Assembly: GCF_902686445.1 (NCBI RefSeq)
Contig: NC_062218.1
Coordinates: forward strand, 18,033,515-18,097,514
Reading direction: 5' to 3'
DNA: 64,000 nt
From: Sciurus carolinensis
Lineage: Eukaryota; Chordata; Mammalia; Rodentia; Sciuridae
Made by a program: the position numbers and the translations under genes. The notes under the pieces were generated by a model that made no database searches, had not been told where the DNA came from, and worked only from the letters and a program-made list of their open reading frames with translations. Positions 1 to 11,700 of the stretch are shown piece after piece (within the stretch, counting starts at the first letter, position 1; the number at the start of each line of letters is the position of its first letter).

Positions 1-538
1 TTTTTGCACTTTCAGAGTTTTGGTATGGAATTCAGTTCTTATGCCAACATAATGGAAAGTTGGGCATAGTTTTTCTTCTATTAGGTTCAGTGTCTCTGGT
101 CTAATGTCTAAGTCATTGATCCACTTTGAGTTGATTTTTGTGCAGGGTGCAAGATAAGTGTCAAATTTCATTTTATTACATATGGATTTCCAGGTTTTCC
201 AGCACCATTTGTTAAAAAGGCTATCGTTTCTCCAGTCTATGTTTTTGATGCCTTTGTCTAGTATGAGATAACTGTATTTTTGTGAATTTGTCTCTGTGTC
301 TTCTATTCTGTACCATTCATCTTCATGTCTGTTTTGGTACCAATACCAAGCCGTTTTTGTTACTATAGCTCTGTAGTATAATTTAAAATCTGGTATTGTG
401 ATGCTTTCTGTTTCACTTTTCTTGCTAATAATTGCTTTGGCTATTCAGGGTCAAATAAATTTCTTGACTTTTATCTTTTTCTATGAAGAAACTTAATAGG
501 AATTGCATTAAATCTGTACAGTGCTTTTGGTAGTATGG
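1..538 (-). mobile_element. L1 (LINE-1) ORF2 fragment, antisense, cut by window edge
   Basis: Read on the minus strand this matches the C-terminal third of L1 ORF2; the same segment is recognisable in the other L1 copies here (for example around 52800-53050 and 58900-59110). It contains the familiar stretches encoding the region before the cysteine-rich C terminus. The L1 3' part lies beyond the left edge, and position 538 is the 5' truncation point. No long frame survives. Confidence 0.85.
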
Positions 539-769
539 CCCCAAATCTGTATTATCTTTATAATCTAAACCCAGAAGGGAGCACTATCATAACTGTACCT
601 CGATACATTTACACAGAGGAAACACACCCAATAATGGCATCCACAGGAAGAAAATATTCCCAGAACTCCCAAACTCTTCTTCATACAGTCTTTTTGGTTG
701 TGATAATCATTGCACTTGGAGTATCCCACAGAAGAGGGTAATCACAATCCTCACATCCAAAATCATGCA
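539..769. other. unassigned DNA between L1 and an LTR remnant
   Basis: No repeat family or gene recognised. A 68-codon frame at 535-741 starts inside the L1 end, has no matching family that I know, and is probably chance. Confidence 0.4.
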
Positions 770-1182
770 CCGTGGTTATGAGTTGGCTCTGGAAAGACCC
801 ATGTGATGAAAACTTAGTTCCAATATTCAGAGGTGAGGTTTTTAGGAATTATTGGATAATAATGGCTTTAACTTCATCATAGATTAATTCATTTGATAGA
901 CTAATGATTTGAAAGGATTACTCAAACCATGGACAATTGAGGAATGGTTTGAGCAAACAGGCCCCGGGCACTGTATCTTGTTCCCGGCTCCTGCCTCCTT
1001 TTCTCTGTCTCTGCTTCCTGGCTGCTATGAGCTGACAGCTTTCCTTTGCTAAGCCTTCATGCCATGGTGCCCAGAATCATGGACTGAAACCTCTGAAAAG
1101 TGAGCCAAAACAAACCTTTATTCCCCTGACGTGTTTTTCTCAAATATTTATCACAGCAACAAAAAAATCAACTAACAGCTGT
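770..1182 (+). mobile_element. MaLR-like (ERVL-MaLR) LTR remnant, sense
   Basis: The segment carries typical MaLR LTR blocks in order: the GAAAAC...TTAG...GAGGTG start region, an AATTCATTTGATAG region, a pyrimidine-rich U3 end, GACTGAAACCTCTGAAA, a degraded polyadenylation region (AAACAAACC) and an end resembling TCACAGCAACAAAAAAATCAACTAACA. It is related to the copies at 29501-29893 and 60004-60430. It is degraded and no target duplication is evident. The MaLR family assignment is from memory of the consensus. Confidence 0.6.
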
Positions 1183-1589
1183 TTTGCCTATTTTTGTACT
1201 ATTTGTGGATTATTTTGTGAATGACTCTAATCTATATTAGTCTCCCCCTTTATTTTGAGCTTAACATTTCAGAGTGTCAGTTATTCATATCCAACTATGG
1301 TTTGGAAATATAGTGTAGTTCACTAAGTTATCAGGACAGAAAGGGAGAGACAGAAGACATAGCAAATATTATGTATAACTTTCACTACAGTATGTTCTTA
1401 AAATTCTTCTGTTTAATTATCAGTTATTATTTTTACTCTCTAACTATGGTCAATTTATAAATTAACTTTTATAATGGATACATAAATACAAGGGAAGCAT
1501 AAATGGGAAGAGGAAGGGGAAGTACTGGAATGTACGTTCCTCACATTTGTAATTAAGTCACAATGGAACTTGGTGTCATGAATAACTAA
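1183..1589. other. no recognised feature
   Basis: AT-rich DNA with scattered stops in all frames; nothing identified. Confidence 0.5.
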
Positions 1590-1735
1590 AATGAACCAAT
1601 AAAACAAAAAAAAATACATATGTATACATTGAAAAACACTGCACAGTTTGGTCCTATTTGTGGTTTCCAGATTCCACTGGGGACATTGAAATGTATTCCC
1701 CTCTGATAAACAGGGAACAACTGTATATGATTGCA
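1590..1735 (+). mobile_element. possible Tigger-like DNA transposon end
   Basis: A block reading GGTTTCCAGATTCCACTGGG followed by a GGAACAACTGTAT-like end resembles the 3' end of Tigger-type (pogo/Tc1-mariner) elements, whose consensus has a CATCCACTGGGGGTC block and a GGGGACTACTG terminus. It is heavily decayed; the element at 8425-8765 is a better copy of a similar end. Confidence 0.35.
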
Positions 1736-2261
1736 TTTAGTTGAGGTTTGTAGTTCCAATTGCTTCATATTTTCTATATGCAAGTAATCCTATGTTATTT
1801 TCATTTAATGTTCTGATGAATCACATTTTATTTTTAATTCAAGTTTGCTTCTTTTAGAGCATCTTATATACGTGCTGTGGCTATTTGAATATAATCTTAA
1901 TGAAGAACTTATTTTAATCTTTTCATAATTTTTCATGTGGAACAACTGGATTTTTAAAATTAGTTTATGAATGTTACTTAATCTAGACACTTCTCTCTCT
2001 TCATATACATATGTGTATATTGTATGTAAACATAATGTACTCAAAACATGAGTTCACATCTATGAACTGATGTTTATCTAGAGAAAAACTAAAGATTGAG
2101 AAAGATGAAAAAATACGAATTATTGAAATTATTGAGTGGTTTTGAGACTCTTTTCCTGAAATGTCTTAACATGAATTTATAATCTCTAGTTGACATTCTT
2201 AGGATAAACCTCCCCCAACATTCTGAGAAACACATTCTTACCATCACAAAACAAAAGCAGC

Positions 2262-2264
<3 letters not shown>
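1736..2264. other. no recognised feature
   Basis: AT-rich DNA; the 79- and 65-codon antisense frames here have no recognisable motif. Confidence 0.5.

Positions 2265-2295
<31 letters not shown>
2265..2295. repeat. (TA)n microsatellite
   Basis: About 15 uninterrupted TA units, followed by short (TATC)n at 2300-2316. Confidence 0.95.
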
Positions 2296-2300
<5 letters not shown>

Positions 2301-2589
2301 TATCTATCTATCTATATATCCCTCCTCTCATTTTGATCACAAATTCAGAGTTCATATTTTCAGTTTAATCTTCAGAAGTCACTAAAATCAATTATTTATA
2401 TCTAGTCTTCATTGAATGCTATAACGTTTTATGGAAATTTTCTAAAACTTGTATTCTTTTCAAGATTGTCTACCCAGTGGAATAAGTCGTTTGTCTTCCA
2501 TTTTCTGGAATATTCCATACTGATATCTTAATTTAAAATTTATGTATCATACCATCATCAGTTTTATCCATTTCTCCTTTTATTCTTGT

Positions 2590-2808
2590 CTTTGTTTTTG
2601 CTTTTATCTTTGTTTTGGGACTAGAGATTAACCACTGAGCCACATTCCCAGTCCTTTTTTGTACTTTATTTAGAGACAGGGTCTTACTGAGTTGCTTAGG
2701 ACCTTGAAAAGTTGCTGAGATGAGACTCGCTTTGCACTTGTGATCCTCCTGCCTCAGCCTCCTAAGCTGCTGGGATTACAGGCATGCACCACCCACTGCA
2801 CGCAGCTC
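2590..2808 (-). mobile_element. ID-B1 composite SINE (MEN-like)
   Basis: On the minus strand the copy starts with a B1/7SL-derived part (CTGTAATCCCAGCAGC, then GAGGCTGAGGCAGGAGGATC), passes the AGACCCTGTCTCTAAATAAA block and ends in an ID/tRNA-like part with GGGAATGTGGCTCAGTGGTT. The union of B1 and ID modules is characteristic of squirrel-group SINEs. Only fragments of the pol III boxes remain intact. Confidence 0.85.
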
Positions 2809-3727
2809 CTGTTTTACCATCATGTCATGTGTGCAAAATTTTAATTTTTTGCTAACCAATGCACACAAAATTCAGTCTATCTTCTGTAGAAATCATTTTT
2901 ATACAAGATTGGTAGATATAGCTCTTAAAAAGAGTTTTCATTTCATGTGAAATACCCATTTAAGATTTTTCTATGGTGAAAACTTACCTTTGCAGACAGA
3001 GTCTAACAAAAATCTCACTGGGTCTCATCTTATTGAGTTAGACCATAATAGGCTGGTATACATGGGACATGTCATTTTATTATCCAATATTTGTGTGGTG
3101 GTCAAGAAGAATCTCATTTAGGTCCACACTGAGATTTCCTGAAATAAGGAGTCATTTTTACTTTATAGATGTTTATATTTATTTTCTATACAATGCAACT
3201 TATTTTTTACATTTATATTTCCATGTCTTTTTTAAAGTTTATAAAGGAAATGGTTAAGATATGAAAATGTCTAATCTTAATGTATTTGCCACATCTTGTT
3301 CTTTTAGGGAAAAAAATTTTTTTTTCACCTTTTAAAAAAGTATTGGATATTATTTTAGGGTGATACTTAGTAATACAATAGGAGATTTATTTCAATATTA
3401 ATGTTTTAAAAATTAAAATTCCCATGTGATTATACTACATTACTATGCCAGGGCTCACAAGGTTGATATTAAGTATCATCCTTATTAAGACATCAAGTGA
3501 CTTAAAATCCCTGGACTCGTTTCTCTCTCATTACTGTTAAGTTATTTACCATACAAAATGAAATGGTTTCATTTGTTTTTAATATCTCAAGTCAAAAGAA
3601 ATCATAGTTACTTTCCTTGAAAAAAAAAAAGGTTTTTTTCACCAGATTCCAGCTAAGGATATTTCAGGATACTTTTGTCTCTGTAATTAAGTTTTTCATA
3701 TGAGTGAGAGACTTACTCTGAGTCATC
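2809..3727. other. no recognised feature
   Basis: AT-rich sequence; a 62-codon frame (3069-3257) shows no known domain. Poly-A and poly-T runs near 3310-3345 and 3620-3637. Confidence 0.5.
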
Positions 3728-4000
3728 CTTTTTTTAAATTATTTTATTTGTCCTGACTAGTTATACAGGACAGTGGAATGGATTTATGCACTTTGATATT
3801 TCATACAAAAATGGGGTACATGTTCTCCTTTTTCTGATTGTACATGTTGTAGGTTCACATTGGTCATGCAGTCATATATGTACCTTAGATAATAATGTCT
3901 GTTTCACTCTATTATCCTTCCTATCCTCATGTCCCCTCCCCTCCCATCACTCCCCTCTACCTAATCTAAGTAACTCTTTTCTTCCCTAACGCCCCCTTGA
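3728..4000 (-). mobile_element. L1 3'UTR fragment
   Basis: The reverse complement matches the 3'UTR at 43834-44071: a G/A-rich tract (pyrimidine-rich on the plus strand at 3915-3965), the TAATGTCTGTTTCACTCTA block, the ATGCAGTCATATATGTACC block and the terminal ACTAGTTAT...GACA region. This L1 is 5'-truncated to its tail. Confidence 0.8.
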
Positions 4001-4535
4001 GTCATTCTTTTTAATTTTAAAGTACATTATACATACTATAGTTACTTTTTTATCCAGTCTTTCTTCACATTATTCTCTATTTTAATCCCTAAAAGATTAA
4101 CAGCATGGAACAGGTGCTTAATAATATTGCTTTAATAAGAATGGCAGGTATATTGTGCATAGTCATGAACTATTTGTCTCAATTTCTTGGTCCATACTTT
4201 TAAAATATTAATAATATAGACTTCACAGGTTTCCTTTTAAATTTAAATAAGATATTGAACATAAAGTAACTTAAAGTGCTTAGTATATTGAAAATCCTCA
4301 TTACATATTAGCTTTCCATATTTTCTTATTAAATGACTTTAAGAACTTCCTTAAAGTATATTCAACTGTAGTCAGTTATGACTATTTAACAAATCAAATC
4401 TACATATAAGAAACAAAGGCATAGAGAACTTTACTAAGAGCCTACTGTTGCCTAAGGCAATTTCTATGGAACTCTCCATATATTTTATTATAATTTTTGC
4501 ATAATGTCAGTATTATTATAAGTTTATTTAACAGT
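4001..4535. other. no recognised feature
   Basis: AT-rich sequence without repeat or coding signal that I can name. Confidence 0.5.
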
Positions 4536-4830
4536 TTCCTAGAGCTATCATAAATTATCACAAACTGGATTGCTTTAAAATAACAAATTAATGCCTTACA
4601 GTTCAGAAAGCTTAAAATTTAAAGTTAAGGCTGAGTCATTCTCTTCTGCGGGATCCGGGGGGAACCTGACCTGAGTGTCTGACCCAGCTGTGGGTGCTTG
4701 TCTCCATCTGTTGACCTTCCTTGGCTTCCAGCTGCATCACTCCTTCTCTGTCTCCATCATCAGGTCTCCCTCTCCCTTTGTGTCTTTGTGTCCCAGTTAC
4801 CCTTTTAAGGACACCAGACAATGGAGAGGG
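4536..4830 (-). mobile_element. MLT1-like MaLR LTR remnant
   Basis: The plus-strand order of blocks (CCTAGAGCTATCATAAATTA, ACAGTTCAGAAAGC, CTTCCTTGGCTTCCAGCTGC, ATCACTCCTTCTCTGTCTCC, TTTTAAGGACACCAGACAAT) follows the antisense of an old mammalian MaLR/MLT1 LTR. The 83-codon antisense frame at 4636-4887 is a by-product. Confidence 0.5.
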
Positions 4831-5351
4831 TTCACACAACCCAGTATTATCTAAATGATTACATCTGAAAAAATTTGAATTTGTCATTTTCTAGACTCAT
4901 AGCTGAACTCATAGTAGTGTATTAAAAATTTCTCTTTAGAAACAGACCTCACTTCAGATCTACTGTCACTTTTAGGAAGATGTACCTGGAAATAATTTTA
5001 TGCCATCATTTGCAATTAATTGCTTTTCTGGCCTTTTCATAATTAATTATGACGACTATAAATTGTCATAATATGTTAAAAATTAACATTTAGTGAAAAT
5101 GGGGTTCATATATTTACTGCACTTACAAATGAAACACACACAATTTGATACATTAGCAATTATCTTTTGTATTTCTTGAATGTGTATTTATTTTTCACAG
5201 AGGTATTCTGTAATTGTTTACTGAATCTCTAGATTTACAAATTGTTTTTATTTAATGCTATATTCAATTTACATTTAAATTCATAGTTAATTAAGTATAT
5301 ATTGTTTTTGTGATGTTTCCAGAGGAACATACATATCTCAAATGAGCTTTT
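4831..5351. other. no recognised feature
   Basis: AT-rich DNA, nothing identified. Confidence 0.5.
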
Positions 5352-5422
5352 TGAATTTTGTTGAGCTGAGGATCAAATCCAGTGCCTCACATTCCACCAC
5401 TGATCTACAACCCCAGCCACCC
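5352..5422 (-). mobile_element. ID SINE fragment
   Basis: The minus strand reads GGCTGGGGTTGTAGATCAGT, a degraded GTAGAGC box A-like segment, GTGAGGCACTGGATTTGATC and CTCAGC, an ID (tRNA-Ala/BC1-like) SINE. The A-rich tail lies to the left. Confidence 0.75.
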
Positions 5423-5944
5423 ATAAGTCATTTTAAAATTGTCTTCTCTTTGCATTTGTATCATTTTTCATTATGGTTTTTATTTCCATTTTCCTGATTA
5501 TGATAGGAAATGTATATCTTTTCTGCTGTTTGTTCAATTTGTGTTTCAAACCTTCTATTTTTTTTACTTTTATATTATCTCTGATCAGCTCATTAGCTGT
5601 GTATTCATCTTATTAATTTTAGTGATTGTTTTAAGAATTTTAAGTATACATTTTTAAATTTTCATAGCCTAATTTCAAATGATATGACATTTTTCCCTTA
5701 TAATGTATGAGACATACAAGAGTGCCCTTCCATTTCCCCATTTGTATTGTAAAATACTTACACATAATCCTCACACAGCATGGTAGCTTTTTTACAGAAT
5801 GTTAATTATTTTCTACAGATCATTAAAACAAGTATAAAAACGTAATTTTTATGCCATACATACTTCTACCTCCTCTGACAATATTCATTTATTTTCCTTG
5901 GGTTTCATATTATTCCACCTTTAGTATTTACGTTCACATTTAGT
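5423..5944. other. no recognised feature
   Basis: T-rich sequence; a 72-codon Phe/Ile-rich frame (5439-5657) is expected from composition. Confidence 0.5.
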
Positions 5945-6528
5945 TTTTTAATTTTCATTTTGTTAGTGCATTTTAGTTACACATAACATTGGGGTTCTTT
6001 TTTATTTGTCCTAATTATTTATGCATGAAAGTAGAATGTATTTTGACGCATCAATTATTGGGGTTCTTTTTGACATAATCTAACAAGGATTGAATAAAAT
6101 TTGCTACAATTCATCCCCGGGAACTTATTCTTTCCCTCTCCTCACCTTCCTCCTATTTTTTTTCTCTGCTTTATTGCTCTTTCATCTATTTATTTGTAGG
6201 TTTTTTTATTAGTGTGTTATATGCAAAGGTGAAACTCACTGTGCTATATTCACATATGCACATATGCAAATGTGGTCAGGCGCATTGCGTCTGCTGCTGC
6301 ATCGCTTCCTTCTGCTGTCCTTCCTTGCTCCACCTCAATTCCCTCCCTCTACTCATTGATCTATTTTCATGCAATCTGTCACTTTTTCTTTCTCTTTCTT
6401 TCTTTCTTTCTCTCTTTCTTTCTTTCTTTTTCTTTTTGTTCTTTCTTTTTCTTTCCCTTCCCTTCCTCCCTCCCTCTTTCTTTTTTTCCTTTCTTTCCTT
6501 TCTCCCTTACTCTTTCTTTCTCTTTATC

Positions 6529-6564
<36 letters not shown>

Positions 6565-6736
6565 TTTTTCTCTTTCTTTCTCTCTTTCTTTCTTTCTCTC
6601 CCTCTCTCCCTCCCTCCCTCTCTCTTTCTCTTTCTTCCTTTCCTTCTTCCTTCCTTCCTTCCTTCCTTCCTTCCTTCCTTCCTTCCTTCCTTCCTTCCTT
6701 CCTTCCTTCCTTTCCCCCTTTCTTCCTTTCCTTCCT

Positions 6737-6781
<45 letters not shown>

Positions 6782-7035
6782 TACCTTCCTTCCTTTCTTT
6801 TGTTCATTCATTGGTTCATTCATTCATTCCTTATTTGGTTCTAGCTTTCACAAAAGGAGGGCAACATTTGACACTTGACTTGCTGGTTCTGGCTTATTTA
6901 ATTTAGCATGATGTTCTCTAGTTCCTTTTATTTACCAACAAATGCCATAATTTCATTCTTCTTTATGATTTAGTAAAACTCCATTGTGTTTATGTACTAC
7001 ATTTCTTTTAAATGGTTTTATGGACAATTAATTCT
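5945..7035 (-). mobile_element. L1 3' end with expanded polypurine tract
   Basis: The right part (about 6825-7035) is the antisense of the ORF2 C terminus (block GCTTATTTAATTTAGCATGA, then AAATGCCATAATTTCATTC and TAAAACTCCATTGTG), and the left part (5945-6370) resembles antisense L1 3'UTR. Between them lies the pyrimidine tract 6381-6784, in the place where rodent L1 3'UTRs carry a polypurine tract; compare 53940-54035 in the full-length copy. Confidence 0.7.
6381..6784. repeat. ~400-bp polypyrimidine/polypurine microsatellite
   Basis: Nearly pure C/T on the plus strand, with (CTTT)n at about 6530-6570, (CTTC/TTCC)n at 6645-6712 and (CT)n at 6740-6784, interrupted by only a few purines. The overlapping Ser/Phe/Leu frames on plus and the Lys/Arg/Glu/Gly frame on minus (6214-6906) are products of this composition and not genes. 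Confidence 0.95.
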
Positions 7036-8070
7036 TCTTTGTTTAAAAAAAAAAAAAAAAAACTCTAGTTTTCTTCATTTTTTATTTTTTGAAATGCATT
7101 TTCTTACTGTTTAGAATCTGTCTTCTGTTTTTCTGCTAGCAAGTTAGCATTGTGATTTTATTGGTTGTCTGATATATATTGACATATATAGTTTTCTGAC
7201 GAGAAACTTGTTTTTGTTTTTCTGCACATGTGGTGTATCTTTAGCTACTTTTAAGATCACAAATTTTTCACACAATTTTAGATATTTAATTATGATAAGT
7301 TTTTAGGTTTCTCTTTTCTATAATGATGGTACTCCTTTTAATTTTGGAGGCTTATTGTGTACAGTTTAAACAAAATTTTTAAATGTTTTAGACATTATTC
7401 TTACAAATATTTAGCTATAAGTATCATTCTAAGGCCTCTTAGTACTGTCTTTTAATTCACTGGTGATTCGTTTTTTATGTTTTCCTTCTCTGTGTCTCAT
7501 TTTGGATGATGACTATTGCTATAAATTCATGTTCAATGATATTTCCTCCTGCTCCTCAGAGATGTTGATCACTGCACTGACTGCATTTTCCATGATGAAT
7601 GTCTAATTTTTCATGCTGGTTGTTAATGTTTAGGTCATTTATATATTTTCTATGTATATTGTTATTATGGACATGCTTTCCTATACCCTCAAACACACTG
7701 ATCATATATATATGATCAGTATACACATTTTAATGTTTTTAATCTTCTAATTCCATTAACTGATATCTCTGAGTATGAACAGTTTTTTAAGTTGTGTGTC
7801 AGTGAGAAACTGGCTTCCAAATTTTGTCATATTTTTAAAGAGCTTATTTTTGCATGTACTTAACATGTTGGAAATTAGATCATTTTGAGGTTTACTTTTA
7901 AACCCTCTTAAAATGAGTATAAAAGATCCTCTGTCTAAGGTTAATTGAGTCTCACTAATAAGGTGATATTTTGGTGAGGGTCCTTGAAGATGGCCTGTTT
8001 ATTATGACATCTTTTCTGTTTTGCTGTTGACATCAAATACTATTACCAGCCTTGCTTAGTGCTCAGAAAA
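7036..8070. other. unassigned region with an A-run and a perfect palindrome
   Basis: An A18 run lies at 7045-7062. A perfect 24-bp palindrome with an ATATATAT centre and TGATCA arms lies at 7697-7720. Nothing else recognised. Confidence 0.6.
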
Positions 8071-8269
8071 ATTTTTTTTCCATTACTGGGAGTTGAACCC
8101 AGGAGTGCTTAACTGCTAAGCCACATCTCCAGTCCATTTTTTATTATTTATTGTGAGACAGAGTCTTGCTAAGATGACTAGGGCCTTGCTAAGTTGCTGA
8201 AGCTGGCCTTGAACTTGACATCTTTCTCTCTCAACCTACCAAGTGGCTGGGATTACAGTTGTTTGGCCC
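8071..8269 (-). mobile_element. ID-B1 composite SINE (MEN-like), diverged
   Basis: Same module order as the copy at 2590-2808: minus strand begins with the CTGTAATCCCAGCCACTTGG B1 start, continues through GCAAGACTCTGTCTCACAAT and ends with the ID-like TGGCTTAGCAGTT block. More diverged than the first copy. Confidence 0.8.
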
Positions 8270-8424
8270 AACCAAAGATATGGAAAGTTTCGTTCTCACT
8301 ATGACTCTTTTTTATTTCATAAGGTGGTTTACCCTCATCTATGTTTTTCTTTTTGATAGTTTCAGTCCTTATTTTACAGTGCTTGTCTTCAAATATCTCA
8401 TGTGGTATCCTAGTGCTGTATCAC

Positions 8425-8765
8425 AGTACCCTCAAATTCACCTCACTTAATCACAGAGGCATTGTACAATCTCACAGCATCACATGTAGAAGAATGGTGA
8501 ACACAGTACAAGATTTCAAGAAAAAAGCAGAGAGATTGAGCCTATTCATTTAACTTTTATTATAGTATATACTTATAATTATTCTTTTATTAATATTTAT
8601 TAATCTTTCATTATGCTTAATGTATGAATTTTAAAAATCATAGGTATGAATATATAAGAAAAAACTGTATAAATAGGTTTTCATATTATCCAGTTTTGAA
8701 CACTCGTTGAGAGTCTTGAAGACTATTCCTGCTGGTAAGGGGATCTTAATGTAAAATGTACTACA
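8425..8765 (+). mobile_element. Tigger-like DNA transposon 3' remnant
   Basis: Block order resembles the 3' end of a Tigger-family pogo-type transposon: AGAATGGTGAACACAGTACA, CATTTAACTTTTATTATAGT, TTATAATTATTCTTTTATTA, a GAATTTTAAAAATCATAGGT region, AAGAAAAAACTGTATAAATA, then GAGAGTCTTGAAGACTATTC, corresponding to the consensus ending CACTGGGGGTCTTGGAACGT. Terminal repeat and target TA are not preserved. Family call is from memory. Confidence 0.5.
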
Positions 8766-11700
8766 ATTTGAGCTGGTATACAATTTCAGTTCTCTCTTAC
8801 TTGAATCCTGAAATGTACCTCCAGAGGTTAAAGTGCAGAATCACAGGAGTTCACTTGTTTCATTTTCCTCCTGTATCCTACTGCTGTGTAGCTCTCTTCC
8901 AATTCTTGTAACATCTTTCATATTGGAGTTCATATTCCTAGACGTATTTGCTGCTGGGAGAGGGGGAGATAATTCTTATAGCAGTTAACGTTCACAGACA
9001 AAATGATTTACACAACATTTTACATGCATCAACATATGCAATCCTCACATACCTTGATTCAAAAAACTGTCAGATCATTCTGTTGCCAACTTGGTTACAG
9101 TGAGAACTAACTTTTCCAGAATCCACCTTCCTGAATATCCATGTGTTGAAACTGACCAACATAGGAACTTGTACAAGGTGTGAGATGGAGAAGTATGGAA
9201 TTGGCCATCACCCTCTGAAAGTTGTTTTATTCAGAGGTGTTGACAGATATTGAAGCATCTTGAATTTGCCAGCTTCTCATCTTGTTCCTTTCTACATTGT
9301 CCTTATCTTTCTGACTTTTGACTTCACTGACTAAAAAGGGCATATCTTCACTCCTGGGCTCTTGCATACATACTCACTGTGGCAAAGGCTCGCATGCTGC
9401 TTCCTAGTAGATACCCTTACTCGCCTGCTTCTTCTGTTGAATATGTGCTTGGCTTCTCCTTTTTGACAAGTTAATGATTCAACTGAATCACTTACCCTCC
9501 TTTTATGTTAATTGTCCCCTCATTTTGCACTGTGTGAGATCTAATTCCTGTAATAAATCACATTGTTCACAATTCATTGAAAATCTATTTCCAATATTCA
9601 ATGTTTATTAATAAAATTAAGTTTTTAGAGTATTTCACTTTAAACGAGTAAAATAACAAGTGGAAATAATTAACAAGTGCCTCAATGTTAAAAAGTTAAT
9701 AATTATTAAACTGGGATTTGAACCAGGTAATCTATTTATGAAACCTATGATTTTATTGAATTTACCATATGCACATTTTTGTCTCTGCACTTAATAAAGA
9801 CAATAGAGTAGGCTTCATTTGCAAACACAACCTTTTAGTGACTCTTGCAGTGTTGAGGCATTAGGGATTTTTATTTATTTGCTAAAATTCTGCCAACCTT
9901 CACATTCCAATAATGACTAAAACTCTGCCAGTTCTGCCAGCTCTTACATTCATATAAAGTATTAAAATGTTTTAAATTCAAGAATAGATTTTGCTTTTGA
10001 TCTTCACCTTAAGGATAATACATACAGAGAGATGTCTTGGGGGAATAAATATATAAAGAAACTGAAAATTTGAATTACATAAATGAATAGAAAAGAGAAA
10101 AGAATTGTTTAAATTTTGCCGGTTAAAAAAATAAATTTATATTTGCTTTGCTTTTCTTGTACTTTTTGTAGTAATTATTATTTGAGTAATTTCTTCTCCT
10201 TAAGAATTTATTTTTAAATTACTGAACTCATTTTGTATTGTATAAGTAGTGTTCTCAAATGCTTAGAAGTATATGATATTTTACTGACCAATTTCACTCA
10301 TAATGAAACAAAAATGAATAATATATGATTACATTTGTGTGTTTACTAAGTGTACAGAATATTCTTATTGACACATTTTATTTCCAAACACAAATCATTA
10401 TTTAGAAAGAAGAAAATGTTTTATTTAATATCATATTTATTCAAATGATGTCTTATTTATTCAATCTTACATGTATTCAGAGTTCATGTAATCCATTGTA
10501 TATTTCACACACATAAATTTTATCAGTCATACTTCAGTAGTGATTTATTAGTAACTGCTAGATTATGTATTATATATAATTCAATTTACTGATGATTTGA
10601 TAATTTAGGAAAATGTTTAAATAGCTTAAATCAAATTTGCAAATATTATCATAGTGTTAGTTTAAAATAGTTTGTCACTGTGAATCAGATAATCATAACC
10701 ATGCCTAAATCAAATGATTGAATATTGATTAAAGTAGTAATTTCCCTTTGTTTAAAAATTATGCACATTTTAATATTACAATTAATAGACTAAATTTGAT
10801 TTGTGTTGCAAAAAACTGTGTAGCTGCATCACATACATATTTAATCTTAATTATTCCAGGGTTTAGGAAATAAATAAAAATTATAATAAATATATAGAAA
10901 TTCCAAGGATATTTGAAGAAATGACAGAATGTGTTGTAACCTGTCCTGAATCTATAATTCAGTTTTTTAGTAATTTTGAACAATTCTCAAAATTCCTTTA
11001 ATATACATAATTATCTAAATTTTTATGTAAGTTATTCATCTTGAATTTATAAATCAGTTTATAAACAATTTTGAACAATTGTTTTCACTTCAATAAAACA
11101 TAAAGGATTTTTATGTAACGCGTTAACATTTTGAAATACTCAATGTATTTCCCCTGCCTAGTTGGTTTTTACTGTGACAAATTCTACCAGTGAAGTAGGC
11201 CATGAAGATCAATCTCATGACCTCAAGGAAATATGAAAATTGTCATGAATAAAATGGCATTACTGAACTTTTAGCTTTCTAACTCTAAGAAATTCACAAA
11301 CCAAGCCTTAGGGTAAATGATGTTTGATTATTAAAGTTAGAGAAAGTGGACTGTTTTAAATATAAAACACTTTATCCCTAGAGGGTCAGAATATGCAATA
11401 AGTTCCAAGATTGTATTTTAATAAAATGTCCTAGATTGACCTAGAGTTGGGGTGGGAATATTTGAGAACAATTTTTGCAGCTACATAGATAGTTTCAAGC
11501 AGACTCAGTGCTGTTTACAGAATCCAATGCATTGACAAATTATCAAAGTATATTTCTGGATTGCTGCTGTTTATTGAGCAAGCCTCTAGAGAACATTGCT
11601 CATTCTCTCTGAGGCACTACCTTCATCAGCAATATTAACAAACATCTGTAAATATCATTTGTTATTGTGTTTTCTGAGAATATTTCTGGAAACTAGTCTT

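Noticed and set aside
535..741. 68-codon frame with a hydrophobic segment
   Set aside because: Starts in L1 sequence, short, no homology recognised, no promoter or splice context.
6214..6906. Long Ser/Phe/Leu frames (230, 190 and 169 codons) and an Arg/Lys/Glu/Gly antisense frame
   Set aside because: All are translations of the polypyrimidine microsatellite; no non-repeat domain.
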